Below are positions 1 through 5,946 of a DNA stretch of 5,946 bases, piece after piece. The stretch is from Actinomycetota bacterium (GTDB lineage: Bacteria; Actinomycetota; Thermoleophilia; UBA2241): assembly GCA_003158705.1 (NCBI GenBank), contig PMKX01000143.1, positions 3,206 to 9,151 on the forward strand, given 5' to 3'. The translations under genes and the position numbers were made by a program. The notes under the pieces are model-generated. The model was not told where the DNA came from, did no database searches, and saw nothing but the letters and a program-made list of their open reading frames with translations. Position 1 is the stretch's first letter; every line of letters begins with the position of its first letter.

Positions 1-1211
1 GGCTTGAGGCGTACGGCCCGCCAGTCCTCGGCCAGAGCCTGCTCCTCCGCCAGCAGGAAGACGATCTCTGCCTGCAGCGGATCGGTGTCCTGGAACTCGT
101 CGACCAACAGGTAAGCAAAGGCCGCCTGAAAGTCGGCCCGCACGTCGCGGCGCCGCACAAGCAGGTCGCGGGTCTTGCCGAGCAGGTCGGCGAAGTCGAG
201 CTTGCCCAGGGCCGACTGGCGCGTGGCGGCCTCAGCGGCGAAGTCGAGCGCCACCGAGAGCGCCAGCGCCGCGACCCAGGCGCCGTATTCCTCGCGGGCA
301 GCCGTCAACGCATCTGTAAGCGACGTGTAGCGCGCCGCCATCGTCTCCTTGCCGCCCGGCGGCCAGTTCTTCTTGTTGCCGCCAGGCGTGCCACCGTCCG
401 CACACGCGAACACGGCCGCCGCCAGCGCGTGCACATCGCCTTCGACGGCGACCTCCGCCAGATGCTCTACCGCCGCTACCGCTTCTTGAGCTTTGACGAA
501 CCCGCGGTCAGTAGCATCCAGACACGCACCGCAGGCACGCTCAAGGTCGGCCGCGAGTGCCGCGAGCTGCGCTGCACGGCTGGTTAGGGACGGCCGTTCA
601 CGCGGCGGCGGCGACACGTCCACGTCATAGCGCTCGGAGAACGTACCGGGCGATTCGACCGCCAGCCGCCGCACCTGGTCGAGCGGCACCCCGGCCAGCA
701 ACACCTCGCGCAGGCGTTCGCGCGTGCTCTCCGGCGCGTCAGGGGCGGCGTCGCTCATGACGCCGGCGATCCACTCGTCCCACAGACCAGCCAGTGTGAG
801 GCCGCTCTGCAGCGCGTCGAGCTGTTCGAAGGCAGGGTCGACGCCCGCCTCGACCGGCCGCTCCCGCAGACGGCGGGCCGCGAACGAGTGGATGGTGGAA
901 ATGGGCGCCTCGTCGAGATCGGCGAGCGTCGCCTGCAGAGAGGCATGCTCGATGGCCGTCAGCTCAGCGTCGGGCTTGGCGAGCAGCTCGTCGAGCCGCT
1001 GCCGGATGCGCTGGCGCAACTCGCCGGCCGCCTTCTCGGTGAAGGTGATGGCGGCCACGGCTCTGACCGGCGCCCCCGAGCGCACACAGGTGATGAAGCG
1101 TTCGACCAGCAGCCGGGTCTTGCCGGTGCCCGCGCTGGCGTGCACCAGGAACGTGGTCCCAAGCTCGGTGGTGGCTCGCACACGCTCTTTATGATCGACC
1201 GGCTCACGCAT
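1..1211 (-). CDS. addA: AddA-type ATP-dependent helicase/nuclease subunit, N-terminal part (cut by window edge)
   Basis: This is the motor subunit of an AddAB/RexAB complex, which unwinds and degrades double-strand DNA ends before RecA-dependent repair. I translated 403 codons from an ATG at 1211; the frame is still open at the left edge. Visible UvrD/RecB superfamily 1 motifs are: Walker A ASAGTGKT (residues 25-32); motif Ia, AITFTEKAAGELR (about 54-66); ISTIHSFAARRLRERP (about 104-119), the block that in AddA and RecB follows motif Ia; LDFADLL (338-344); and Walker B/motif II LLVDEFQDTDPLQ (about 368-380), with D371 and E372 as the metal and ATP-hydrolysis acids. AddA proteins are usually about 1,200 residues, so roughly a third is present. 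The C-terminal helicase motifs and any nuclease domain lie outside the window. The ATG overlaps the addB stop by 8 bases, implying translational coupling. RecB or a related UvrD-like helicase is possible, but the AddB partner favours AddA. Confidence 0.9.
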   Translation of the reverse strand, partial: MREPVDHKERVRATTELGTTFLVHASAGTGKTRLLVERFITCVRSGAPVRAVAAITFTEKAAGELRQRIRQRLDELLAKPDAELTAIEHASLQATLADLDEAPISTIHSFAARRLRERPVEAGVDPAFEQLDALQSGLTLAGLWDEWIAGVMSDAAPDAPESTRERLREVLLAGVPLDQVRRLAVESPGTFSERYDVDVSPPPRERPSLTSRAAQLAALAADLERACGACLDATDRGFVKAQEAVAAVEHLAEVAVEGDVHALAAAVFACADGGTPGGNKKNWPPGGKETMAARYTSLTDALTAAREEYGAWVAALALSVALDFAAEAATRQSALGKLDFADLLGKTRDLLVRRRDVRADFQAAFAYLLVDEFQDTDPLQAEIVFLLAEEQALAEDWRAVRLK

Positions 1212-4200
1212 CGGCCGCCGGCTCCCTCAGGTCGCCGCTCTGCAGCTCCCTGACGGGACGCAGAGCTTCGTCGCCGCGCTTGCGCTCGCGCGCCCAATCG
1301 CTGACGCCGCAGGCGTAGGCGAGATCGCAGTAGCGGCAGCGCTGATCGGCGGCGCTGCGCACGAACATGCCGCTCTCGACGGCGGCGACCACACGAGCCA
1401 CCAGCGCTGTGAACGTGGCCGCCACGCTTGCCGCGTCTTCGGCCGGCGACAGCGTGCGGAAGGCACCGCGGCGCGTGACGAAGCGAAACTCGCAGGCGAC
1501 CTCTGCCGGCCGCGGCTCCATCGTCTGCTGAGCGGCCAGCATGTAGGCGGCGAGCTGCACGTTGCGCCCGCCACGCAGAGTCCGCCGCTCGGCGTCGCCG
1601 CCGCCGGTCTTGTAGTCGATGAGCCGCACGCGGCTGCCGTCGGCGCTGCGGTCGAGGCGGTCGATGCGGCCACGGAACTCCAGGCGGCGACCGTCGAGTT
1701 CCACGAACACCGGTCGCTCGGCCTCAGAGCCGAACGGCCACTCGAACTGCCACGGCCTACGGTCGTCTGCCTGCAGCCTCTCGAGGTCGAGGCGCACGGC
1801 AGTGCCCAGGTCGTCCAGGAGCATGCGGCGACGCGCCTGCCAAGCCAAGGGCAGGCCGACGACGCCCTCGTCCTCGGCACGCTTGCAGCACGCCGCCGCG
1901 ACACGCCGCAGAAGAGCCGGCGCCTCCTCTGCCGAAAGGCCGTCGCGGTACATCTGAGCGAACACGCCCTGCAAGATGGCGTGGGCCACGGTGCCGATCT
2001 CCTGCGGCTCCACCTCAGCCGCCTCTGCCGGCTCCTCCGGCGGCTGCATGCCGAGAACGTAGCGGACATAGTAGGCGAACGGGCAGTCGACGAACGTCTG
2101 CAGTGCCGTCGGCGACTGCGGCCGCGAAAGAGGATCGAGCTCGCCCAGCGCCACCAGCGCGGCTTGACTCTGCAGCACGCCGTCCCACGAGCCGACCGTG
2201 GCGGCGAACTCGCTGCCCCAGCGCCCCCAGCGACGGTCGGCGCACTGCTCCCCCCAGAGTGCGCGCAGATAGGCAAGCCCGCGAGCGCCGCTGCGGGCCC
2301 GCCGCTGCCCGTCTGCCCGCCCGCCGGCCAAAAGCGTCCCCACGTCGAACTCGCGCTCATCTACAAGCGCCGTGGCGGGCAGCGCTGCCGTGCTGCCTGC
2401 CCGGGCGCTCTCGAGAGCGCCGGCCGTCGCTGCCGCAGCCGAGGCCGGAACGCGACGCCAGATGCCGCCGAAGAGGCTGGCCGCCTCGAGCTCGCCGAGG
2501 CCCACGGGGCGACCGGCCAGCGCGTCGCAGACGCGCAGCAGGAAGCGCGACGGCAGCCGCGGCCGCCCAGTGGCGCCTTCCAAGCGAGGCGAGACCAACA
2601 CTGCGCGTGCTCGGGCCGCCTCCAAGGCGAGCGCAAAAAGCACCTGCGACTCCACCTCACGCTCGCTCTTGAGGGGCAAGTGGCCGCCGACATGGGCGTT
2701 GATAGCGGCGCGCTCTTCGTCGAGCAGCAGCGGGTCTTGCCTCGGCCGCGGCGGAAAACCACCCTCGCTGAGGCCACAGAAGACGACAGTGTGGAACGCG
2801 AGGCCGCGTACCTCCTCCACGGTGAGCACGGCCACCCCGTCGCGGCCGACAGTTCCCCACGCTTGGCGGCGATCCGCCATCAAGCGGCGCACGGTGGCGG
2901 CGAACTCGGCGAACGCAACCGTGGGCTGCACCTGGTCGAGCTCGCGCAGAGCGCGCACCTCGGCTAGGAGCTCGTCGCCGTCGGGCACCAGAGCCAGCGC
3001 CGCCAGCGACGCACAGAAGGCGTCGGCCTGCTGGGCCCAGCTCGCCGTCGCCGGCAGCGCAGCGCCGGTGGCAGCCAGCCGCTCCACGAACTGCTGGAGC
3101 GAGTCGACTGCAGCTACGCCGGCGCGCTCCGCGGCCGTCTCGGCCACAAGATCCTCGGTCTCTTCGTCGTGGCCGGCCTCCAGCTCCCCGAGGCGCGCCT
3201 CGTAGTAGCGCCGGCGACGCGCCAGGCGATCACGCCATTGCTCTGCCCCGCCGACCACGTTGGCCTGCCGCGATTCGTCGCTCCAGCGCGCCTGCTCGGC
3301 GGCCGGAGCAGCGGCATCTCCCGCTGCCGCCGCGGCCGCCAGGTCGATGACCGCCCGGCGCGCCAGCTGCGGCCCGGCTGCCGGCGCCAGGCAATCGAGC
3401 AGCAGCGCGACCGCCCGCCCTGCGCGGCCCTGGTCCGGTAGACGGCACGCTACGGGCAGACCGAGCCGACGCAGCGACGTGGCGGCGGCGACCGCAGCAT
3501 CGCGGTCGGCGACGATGACCGCCATGTCCCAGAACGGCGTGCCGGAGGCGGCGGAAGCCAAGAGCTGCCGCGCCGCCTCCGTCGCCTCGGCGCCGTCGTC
3601 GGCGACCGACAGGATGCGCAGTGAGCCGTCGTCGGCGGGCGGCAGAGCGGGCTGAGCCGCGGCCGTGAACAAACGCCGGCAGAGCCAGTCCAGAGTGCTC
3701 GCGTCTGCCGGCGGCGCCAGCGGACACGCTCCATCGGTCGCCTCGGCAAAGAGCTCCTCTGACCCCGCCGAGAAGGTGACACCACATGCAGGCTGAGGCA
3801 TGAACACGATCAGCGACCGATGGGCACCCAGGGCGCGGATGAGCTCGGCCTGCATCTGCGGGAGATCGTAGAACCCGTACAGCATGAGCACGGGGGCGCC
3901 GAGCACTGATGGGCCCTGGGCAGCGTCGGCCGCCGCACTGTAGATGGCCGGCGCGTCGGCCAGACCGCCCTGCTGAAGTGCGGCCACATACTGGCCGTAG
4001 AGCTCGGCCAGGTCGCGCCCCTTGGCCAGGCTCTCGCCGGAGACGGCAGCCGCGACGCCGTGCGGCTCCACCAAGCTCTCGCGCAGGTCCTCGATGGTGG
4101 CCAGGAGGGCGCGGCCAAGCCCAGGCGTGCCGGCCACTGGAGCAAAGTACCACGGGCGCCGGGTGGCGCGAGCATCCACGAGGCGCGCCACCAGCCGCTC

Positions 4201-4455
4201 TTGGGCCAACCGGCTCAGGGGCATGCCCGCCGAGTGCCCCGCGAGCCGGACGGCAAGCCGGAACAGTGTGACGACCTCTACATTGACGAAGGCACCCAGC
4301 CGCTGGGCCAGAGCCCGCACGAGGTGCGCCCGCAGAAGGGCCGAGCCGACGACCACGGTGACCGGCTGCAGCGCGTCGCTGGACTGAGCGGCCTGGACCT
4401 CTGCAGCCAAGGCCGCCTCGAGCTCACGGAATCTGCCCCGGGCAAGATAGGCCAC
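1204..4455 (-). CDS. addB: AddB/RexB-type ATP-dependent nuclease subunit B (PD-(D/E)XK nuclease with Fe-S cluster)
   Basis: This is the 1083-residue second subunit of an AddAB-type end-resection complex; B. subtilis AddB is close to 1,170. The N-terminal half is a degenerate UvrD-like helicase. Where Walker A is expected, VVVGSALLRAHL lacks the GxGKT loop, and the Walker B position reads YGFYDLPQMQ (193-202). A later helicase-like block includes VEEVRGLAF (about 546-554) and GLSEGGFP (561-568). The C-terminal RecB-type nuclease has H825 (GTVAH), D932 (GRIDRLD), D947 and K949 (IDYKTG), then Q967 and Y971 (QLAAY). Cysteine C791 (DCPFAYY) together with C1040, C1043 and C1049 (CRYCDLAYAC) fits the 4Fe-4S staple of AddB. 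In this family the helicase-like half acts in DNA binding and Chi recognition rather than as a motor. The start is GTG at 4455, supported by GGAG seven bases upstream. The stop overlaps addA. Role by family is firm; Chi use is not testable here. Confidence 0.92.
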   Translation of the reverse strand: MAYLARGRFRELEAALAAEVQAAQSSDALQPVTVVVGSALLRAHLVRALAQRLGAFVNVEVVTLFRLAVRLAGHSAGMPLSRLAQERLVARLVDARATRRPWYFAPVAGTPGLGRALLATIEDLRESLVEPHGVAAAVSGESLAKGRDLAELYGQYVAALQQGGLADAPAIYSAAADAAQGPSVLGAPVLMLYGFYDLPQMQAELIRALGAHRSLIVFMPQPACGVTFSAGSEELFAEATDGACPLAPPADASTLDWLCRRLFTAAAQPALPPADDGSLRILSVADDGAEATEAARQLLASAASGTPFWDMAVIVADRDAAVAAATSLRRLGLPVACRLPDQGRAGRAVALLLDCLAPAAGPQLARRAVIDLAAAAAAGDAAAPAAEQARWSDESRQANVVGGAEQWRDRLARRRRYYEARLGELEAGHDEETEDLVAETAAERAGVAAVDSLQQFVERLAATGAALPATASWAQQADAFCASLAALALVPDGDELLAEVRALRELDQVQPTVAFAEFAATVRRLMADRRQAWGTVGRDGVAVLTVEEVRGLAFHTVVFCGLSEGGFPPRPRQDPLLLDEERAAINAHVGGHLPLKSEREVESQVLFALALEAARARAVLVSPRLEGATGRPRLPSRFLLRVCDALAGRPVGLGELEAASLFGGIWRRVPASAAAATAGALESARAGSTAALPATALVDEREFDVGTLLAGGRADGQRRARSGARGLAYLRALWGEQCADRRWGRWGSEFAATVGSWDGVLQSQAALVALGELDPLSRPQSPTALQTFVDCPFAYYVRYVLGMQPPEEPAEAAEVEPQEIGTVAHAILQGVFAQMYRDGLSAEEAPALLRRVAAACCKRAEDEGVVGLPLAWQARRRMLLDDLGTAVRLDLERLQADDRRPWQFEWPFGSEAERPVFVELDGRRLEFRGRIDRLDRSADGSRVRLIDYKTGGGDAERRTLRGGRNVQLAAYMLAAQQTMEPRPAEVACEFRFVTRRGAFRTLSPAEDAASVAATFTALVARVVAAVESGMFVRSAADQRCRYCDLAYACGVSDWARERKRGDEALRPVRELQSGDLREPAADA
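1222..1228 (-). promoter_or_regulatory. Ribosome binding site of addA inside the end of addB
   Basis: The minus strand reads GAGGGAG, ten bases before the ATG at 1211. It lies within the last codons of addB, so addA can be translated from the same message by ribosomes finishing addB or arriving anew. It supports ATG 1211 as the start, together with the fact that the Walker A motif falls at residues 25-32, a usual distance from the N-terminus in this family. Confidence 0.55.
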
Positions 4456-4534
4456 GCGCGTACTCCTGTCAGGCGACGACTGGCGGGAACGTTAGCACAC
4501 GCCGCGGACGCTGCGCCGGAGTGGCGAGGAGAGA
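4456..4534 (-). promoter_or_regulatory. Gap between the membrane protein gene and addB, with a possible extended -10 promoter
   Basis: This 79-base gap contains no gene and no convincing terminator hairpin with a T-run. On the minus strand it reads TGCTAACGT at 4497-4489, which fits the extended -10 pattern TGnTAnnnT. Transcription would begin near 4482, about 27 bases before the addB GTG and upstream of its ribosome binding site. No TTGACA-like -35 lies 16-18 bases further upstream; extended -10 promoters often lack one. addB may therefore have its own promoter in addition to read-through from the gene upstream. The motif is short enough to occur by chance. Confidence 0.35.
4463..4467 (-). 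promoter_or_regulatory. Ribosome binding site deciding the GTG start of addB
   Basis: The minus strand carries AGGAG with seven bases before the GTG at 4455. This is a strong Shine-Dalgarno match at good spacing, and it is the main reason to accept GTG rather than a later start for addB. The predicted first residues then run directly into the first helicase-like block. Confidence 0.7.
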
Positions 4535-4912
4535 CTAGTGGTGAACGAGCGCGTAGAGGGCCAGCCACAGAAGAGCCGGCACCATCGCGCCGATGGACCA
4601 GACCAGCGGCGCCCGCAATCTGCGTGTCACCGCCGTCACACCGGTCACCACGCCGATCACGAACGCCGCCGCCATGAGACCCATAGCCGGTGCGAACACG
4701 CCCCAGGAGAGCCCGCTGTGCGGCAGTCCGCCCTTGAGCTGCAAGCTGCGACGAATGACGAAGATGGCCGCGGCACCGAGGATCGCCCAGGCGAGACTGA
4801 CGCCGCCGATGATGCCGCCGATGCGACGCCAGCGGCCCACCGGCACGTAGTCGGTGATCTGCGACGCCCAAGGGTAGCGCTGCTTTTCGTCGGCCGTGAG
4901 TGCGCGAGCCAT
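4535..4912 (-). CDS. Small membrane protein with three predicted transmembrane helices, unknown function
   Basis: I do not recognise a family. The 125-residue product has a polar, charged N-terminus (residues 1-30) and then three hydrophobic stretches: about 31-53 (starting with a GGIIGG glycine patch), about 70-95, and about 101-123. They are separated by short basic loops (RRSLQLKGG at 54-62, RRLR at 97-100). It ends in VHH. No catalytic or metal-binding motif is apparent, and there is no cleavable signal peptide. The ATG at 4912 is preceded by GAAAGGTGG and by a plausible promoter at 4949-4978, which supports both the gene and its start. It shares the strand of addB and lies 79 bases upstream of it, so partial co-transcription is possible. 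Nothing in the sequence ties it to DNA repair. It is a real gene by its strong hydrophobic pattern and start signals. Confidence 0.75.
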   Translation of the reverse strand: MARALTADEKQRYPWASQITDYVPVGRWRRIGGIIGGVSLAWAILGAAAIFVIRRSLQLKGGLPHSGLSWGVFAPAMGLMAAAFVIGVVTGVTAVTRRLRAPLVWSIGAMVPALLWLALYALVHH

Positions 4913-4915
4913 CGT

Positions 4916-4924
4916 CCACCTTTC
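4916..4924 (-). promoter_or_regulatory. Ribosome binding site of the small membrane protein gene
   Basis: The minus strand reads GAAAGGTGG, ending three bases before the ATG at 4912. The core AAAGG lies at a workable distance from the start codon. It is the clearest support for this start, as the reading frame has no better-placed alternative. Confidence 0.5.
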
Positions 4925-4948
4925 GTTTCAGCGACTCTCGTCATGGCA

Positions 4949-4978
4949 AGGATATGCTGCTCGACCGGTCGCGTTCAA
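4949..4978 (-). promoter_or_regulatory. Sigma-70-type promoter for the small membrane protein gene
   Basis: On the minus strand a -35-like TTGAAC (4978-4973) and a -10-like TATCCT (4954-4949) are separated by 18 bases. Each matches four of six consensus positions, and the -10 keeps the important first, second and last bases. Transcription would begin near 4942, giving a leader of about 30 bases that contains the ribosome binding site. The spacer includes the palindrome CGACCGGTCG. Prediction by eye only. Confidence 0.5.
4962..4971. repeat. Perfect 10-base palindrome CGACCGGTCG in the divergent promoter region
   Basis: The sequence is its own reverse complement. It sits in the spacer of the leftward promoter and where the -35 of the rightward promoter would fall. 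That position would suit an operator acting on both genes. In GC-rich DNA a 10-base palindrome can occur by chance, so this is suggestive only. Confidence 0.4.
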
Positions 4979-4985
4979 CTAGCTG

Positions 4986-4994
4986 TGGTACTAT
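4986..4994 (+). promoter_or_regulatory. Extended -10 promoter of the SGNH-like gene, probably giving a leaderless transcript
   Basis: The plus strand reads TGGTACTAT, matching TGnTAnnnT with a -10 hexamer TACTAT at 4989-4994. Seven bases beyond its last T is A5001, and the ATG is at 5003, so the transcript would have a leader of zero to two bases. This explains why no Shine-Dalgarno sequence precedes the ATG. Leaderless genes of this layout are common in actinobacteria. No good -35 is seen; the expected position (about 4966-4971) holds CGGTCG. Confidence 0.5.
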
Positions 4995-5004
4995 CTCGCG
5001 AGAT
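4993..5004. repeat. Perfect 12-base palindrome ATCTCGCGAGAT spanning the -10 end and the start codon
   Basis: The sequence is its own reverse complement and covers the last two bases of the TACTAT box, the likely transcription start, and the first two bases of the ATG at 5003. A protein bound here would block transcription starting for the rightward gene. Its centre is 32 bases from the centre of the palindrome at 4962-4971, about three helical turns, though the two sequences differ. Confidence 0.45.
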
Positions 5005-5946
5005 GGCACCCCCTGAGATCGAGCACACCACCATCGAGACGGCGACACGCGCCATGCGTACCCCTCCGGAGATGCAGGTGAAGCCGAGGGGGAGCGCCCG
5101 CGGCTACGTCACCGTGTTGCTCGCCTGCAGTCTCGGCCTCATGGCTCTGGTGGCGGCCTTCAACGCCATCGTGGACCCGTTCGGCACGGTCGGCACGGGC
5201 CTGCTGCCCACGGCCACCTGGTCGGACCGCACGATCAAGGTCAACTTGATCGACCGCTTGAAGACCCCCCCTCAGCTCATCGTGCTGGGTTCGTCGCGAG
5301 CCATGAAGATCCAGCCGCGGTTCCTGCGGCGCAAGACGGGTTTGCCCGGGTTCAACGCAGCCGTCTCGGCGGGCGGACCGGCCGACGCGTGGGCGTTCGT
5401 CAACCTCATCCACGACCACTTCGCCACTACGCCGCCGCACTACTTGTGGATGTTCGATGTCGAGGCGCTGCACCCCACCACGCTCGATCCCGCCCTTACC
5501 CGACAACCTCAGCTGGCGCGTTACTTCTCGTCGAGCACCCGCGAGCAGGCCAACCTCCGCGGCCTCACCTGGCTCTTCTCCTGGGACACGGCCCGGACCT
5601 CGTGGCACTCCCTTTGGGCATACCTCTCACACAAGGACCAGACACAGAACCAGCCGCAGGCCACGCGTACCACTGCGGCAGGCAAGCCGCATTTCGTCCC
5701 CCAGTTCGCGCCTGACGGGTACCGGCGCTGGGACTTCCACGACGCCTTGCTCGCCAAAGGCCACACGCTGCCACACGAGCTGCCGGGCACCATTCGCGAC
5801 TACTCACACACCTACCGGGCCCTCTACCCCCACCTCGATGCCACGGCCGAGCAGTACGTAGAGAAGACCCTGGCGCTGATGAACTCTCTCGGCGCCACGC
5901 CGGTGATCGTCCTCAGCCCCTACCAGCCGCAACTGCTGGCCGCTCT
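5003..5946 (+). CDS. Membrane-anchored SGNH-hydrolase-like protein, N-terminal part (cut by window edge)
   Basis: I translated 314 complete codons from the ATG at 5003; the frame is open at the right edge. After a polar N-terminus of about 34 residues comes one hydrophobic helix (about 35-57) ending in VDPFG, so the rest is probably outside the membrane. PPQLIVLGSSRAMKIQP (89-105) looks like the nucleophile block of SGNH/DltD/AlgX-type proteins, with S98 as candidate catalytic serine. FNAAVSAGG (117-125) fits the following block, and GATPVIVLSPYQP near the right edge fits a later core strand. The D-x-x-H pair of SGNH enzymes would lie beyond the window. Relatives often modify extracellular polysaccharides, for example by acetyl transfer, beside MBOAT genes; none is visible here. 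The start at 5003 is favoured by the -10 box just upstream. In-frame GTG 4985 and ATG 4943 lack ribosome binding sites. Substrate unknown; family assignment is by motif only. Confidence 0.65.
   Translation, partial: MAPPEIEHTTIETATRAMRTPPEMQVKPRGSARGYVTVLLACSLGLMALVAAFNAIVDPFGTVGTGLLPTATWSDRTIKVNLIDRLKTPPQLIVLGSSRAMKIQPRFLRRKTGLPGFNAAVSAGGPADAWAFVNLIHDHFATTPPHYLWMFDVEALHPTTLDPALTRQPQLARYFSSSTREQANLRGLTWLFSWDTARTSWHSLWAYLSHKDQTQNQPQATRTTAAGKPHFVPQFAPDGYRRWDFHDALLAKGHTLPHELPGTIRDYSHTYRALYPHLDATAEQYVEKTLALMNSLGATPVIVLSPYQPQLLAA

Noticed and set aside
1981..2967. A 328-codon open frame on the plus strand, antisense to addB
   Set aside because: It lies opposite a gene with clear, ordered family motifs. 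Its composition (rich in Arg, Ala and His) is typical of the reverse strand of GC-rich coding DNA, and it has no recognisable domain.
3230..4153. A 307-codon open frame on the minus strand in another frame of addB
   Set aside because: It is an out-of-frame reading of addB, dominated by Arg, Gly and Ala, with no motif. The addB frame holds the conserved blocks over the same stretch.
1..4455. AdnAB (mycobacterial type) as an alternative identity for the gene pair
   Set aside because: Both AdnA and AdnB carry helicase motifs with an ATP-binding loop. The first gene here lacks one and has the AddB cysteine arrangement, so AddAB fits better.
4485..4497. GGGAACGTTAGCA considered as a LexA/SOS box in front of addB
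   Set aside because: Actinobacterial SOS boxes need GAAC and GTTC half-sites separated by four bases. Here GAAC and GTT are directly overlapping, so the spacing is wrong.
4498..4520. GC-rich stretch after the membrane protein gene considered as an intrinsic terminator
   Set aside because: Pairing is imperfect and no T-run follows on the minus strand, so it does not meet the pattern.
4060..4677. A 205-codon plus-strand open frame crossing the addB start and the membrane protein gene
   Set aside because: It is antisense to two supported genes and crosses their intergenic gap, with no ribosome binding site or recognisable product.
4991..5608. A 205-codon minus-strand open frame opposite the SGNH-like gene
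   Set aside because: The plus-strand frame has a transmembrane helix, a GSSR block and good codon use. The antisense product is low-complexity Arg/Gly-rich sequence.

Overview
The window is a GC-rich chromosomal segment with GTG as well as ATG starts, a very strong G/C preference at third codon positions, and one gene that looks leaderless. These traits suggest a high-GC bacterium, most likely an actinobacterium. That placement rests on composition and gene style only; no rRNA or other marker is present.

Layout. From about 4912 down to base 1, three genes run leftward on the minus strand. First comes a small three-helix membrane protein (4912-4535). A 79-base gap follows, then an AddB/RexB-type nuclease subunit (4455-1204). 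Overlapping the end of addB by 8 bases is the first third of an AddA-type UvrD/RecB helicase (1211 to the left edge, cut by the window). On the plus strand, a membrane-anchored protein resembling the SGNH hydrolase group starts at 5003 and runs off the right edge.

How the genes work together. AddB and AddA are expected to form the AddAB (RexAB) helicase-nuclease, which resects double-strand DNA ends and loads RecA. The order addB then addA is the classical one. The visible part of AddA has an intact Walker A and Walker B. AddB has lost the ATP-binding loop but keeps a complete RecB-type nuclease site and four iron-sulfur cysteines. The small membrane protein is unrecognised and may simply be a neighbour. 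The SGNH-like protein is divergently oriented and probably belongs to a separate cell-envelope locus to the right.

Control. The 90-base divergent gap (4913-5002) holds two oppositely facing promoter-like sequences that overlap, a 10-base palindrome, and a 12-base palindrome covering the end of one -10 box and the start codon of the SGNH-like gene. A further extended -10-like sequence lies in front of addB. I saw no CRISPR array, tRNA, rRNA, mobile element or clear intrinsic terminator. I do not see a previously undescribed system here; the most unusual part is the compact divergent control region.
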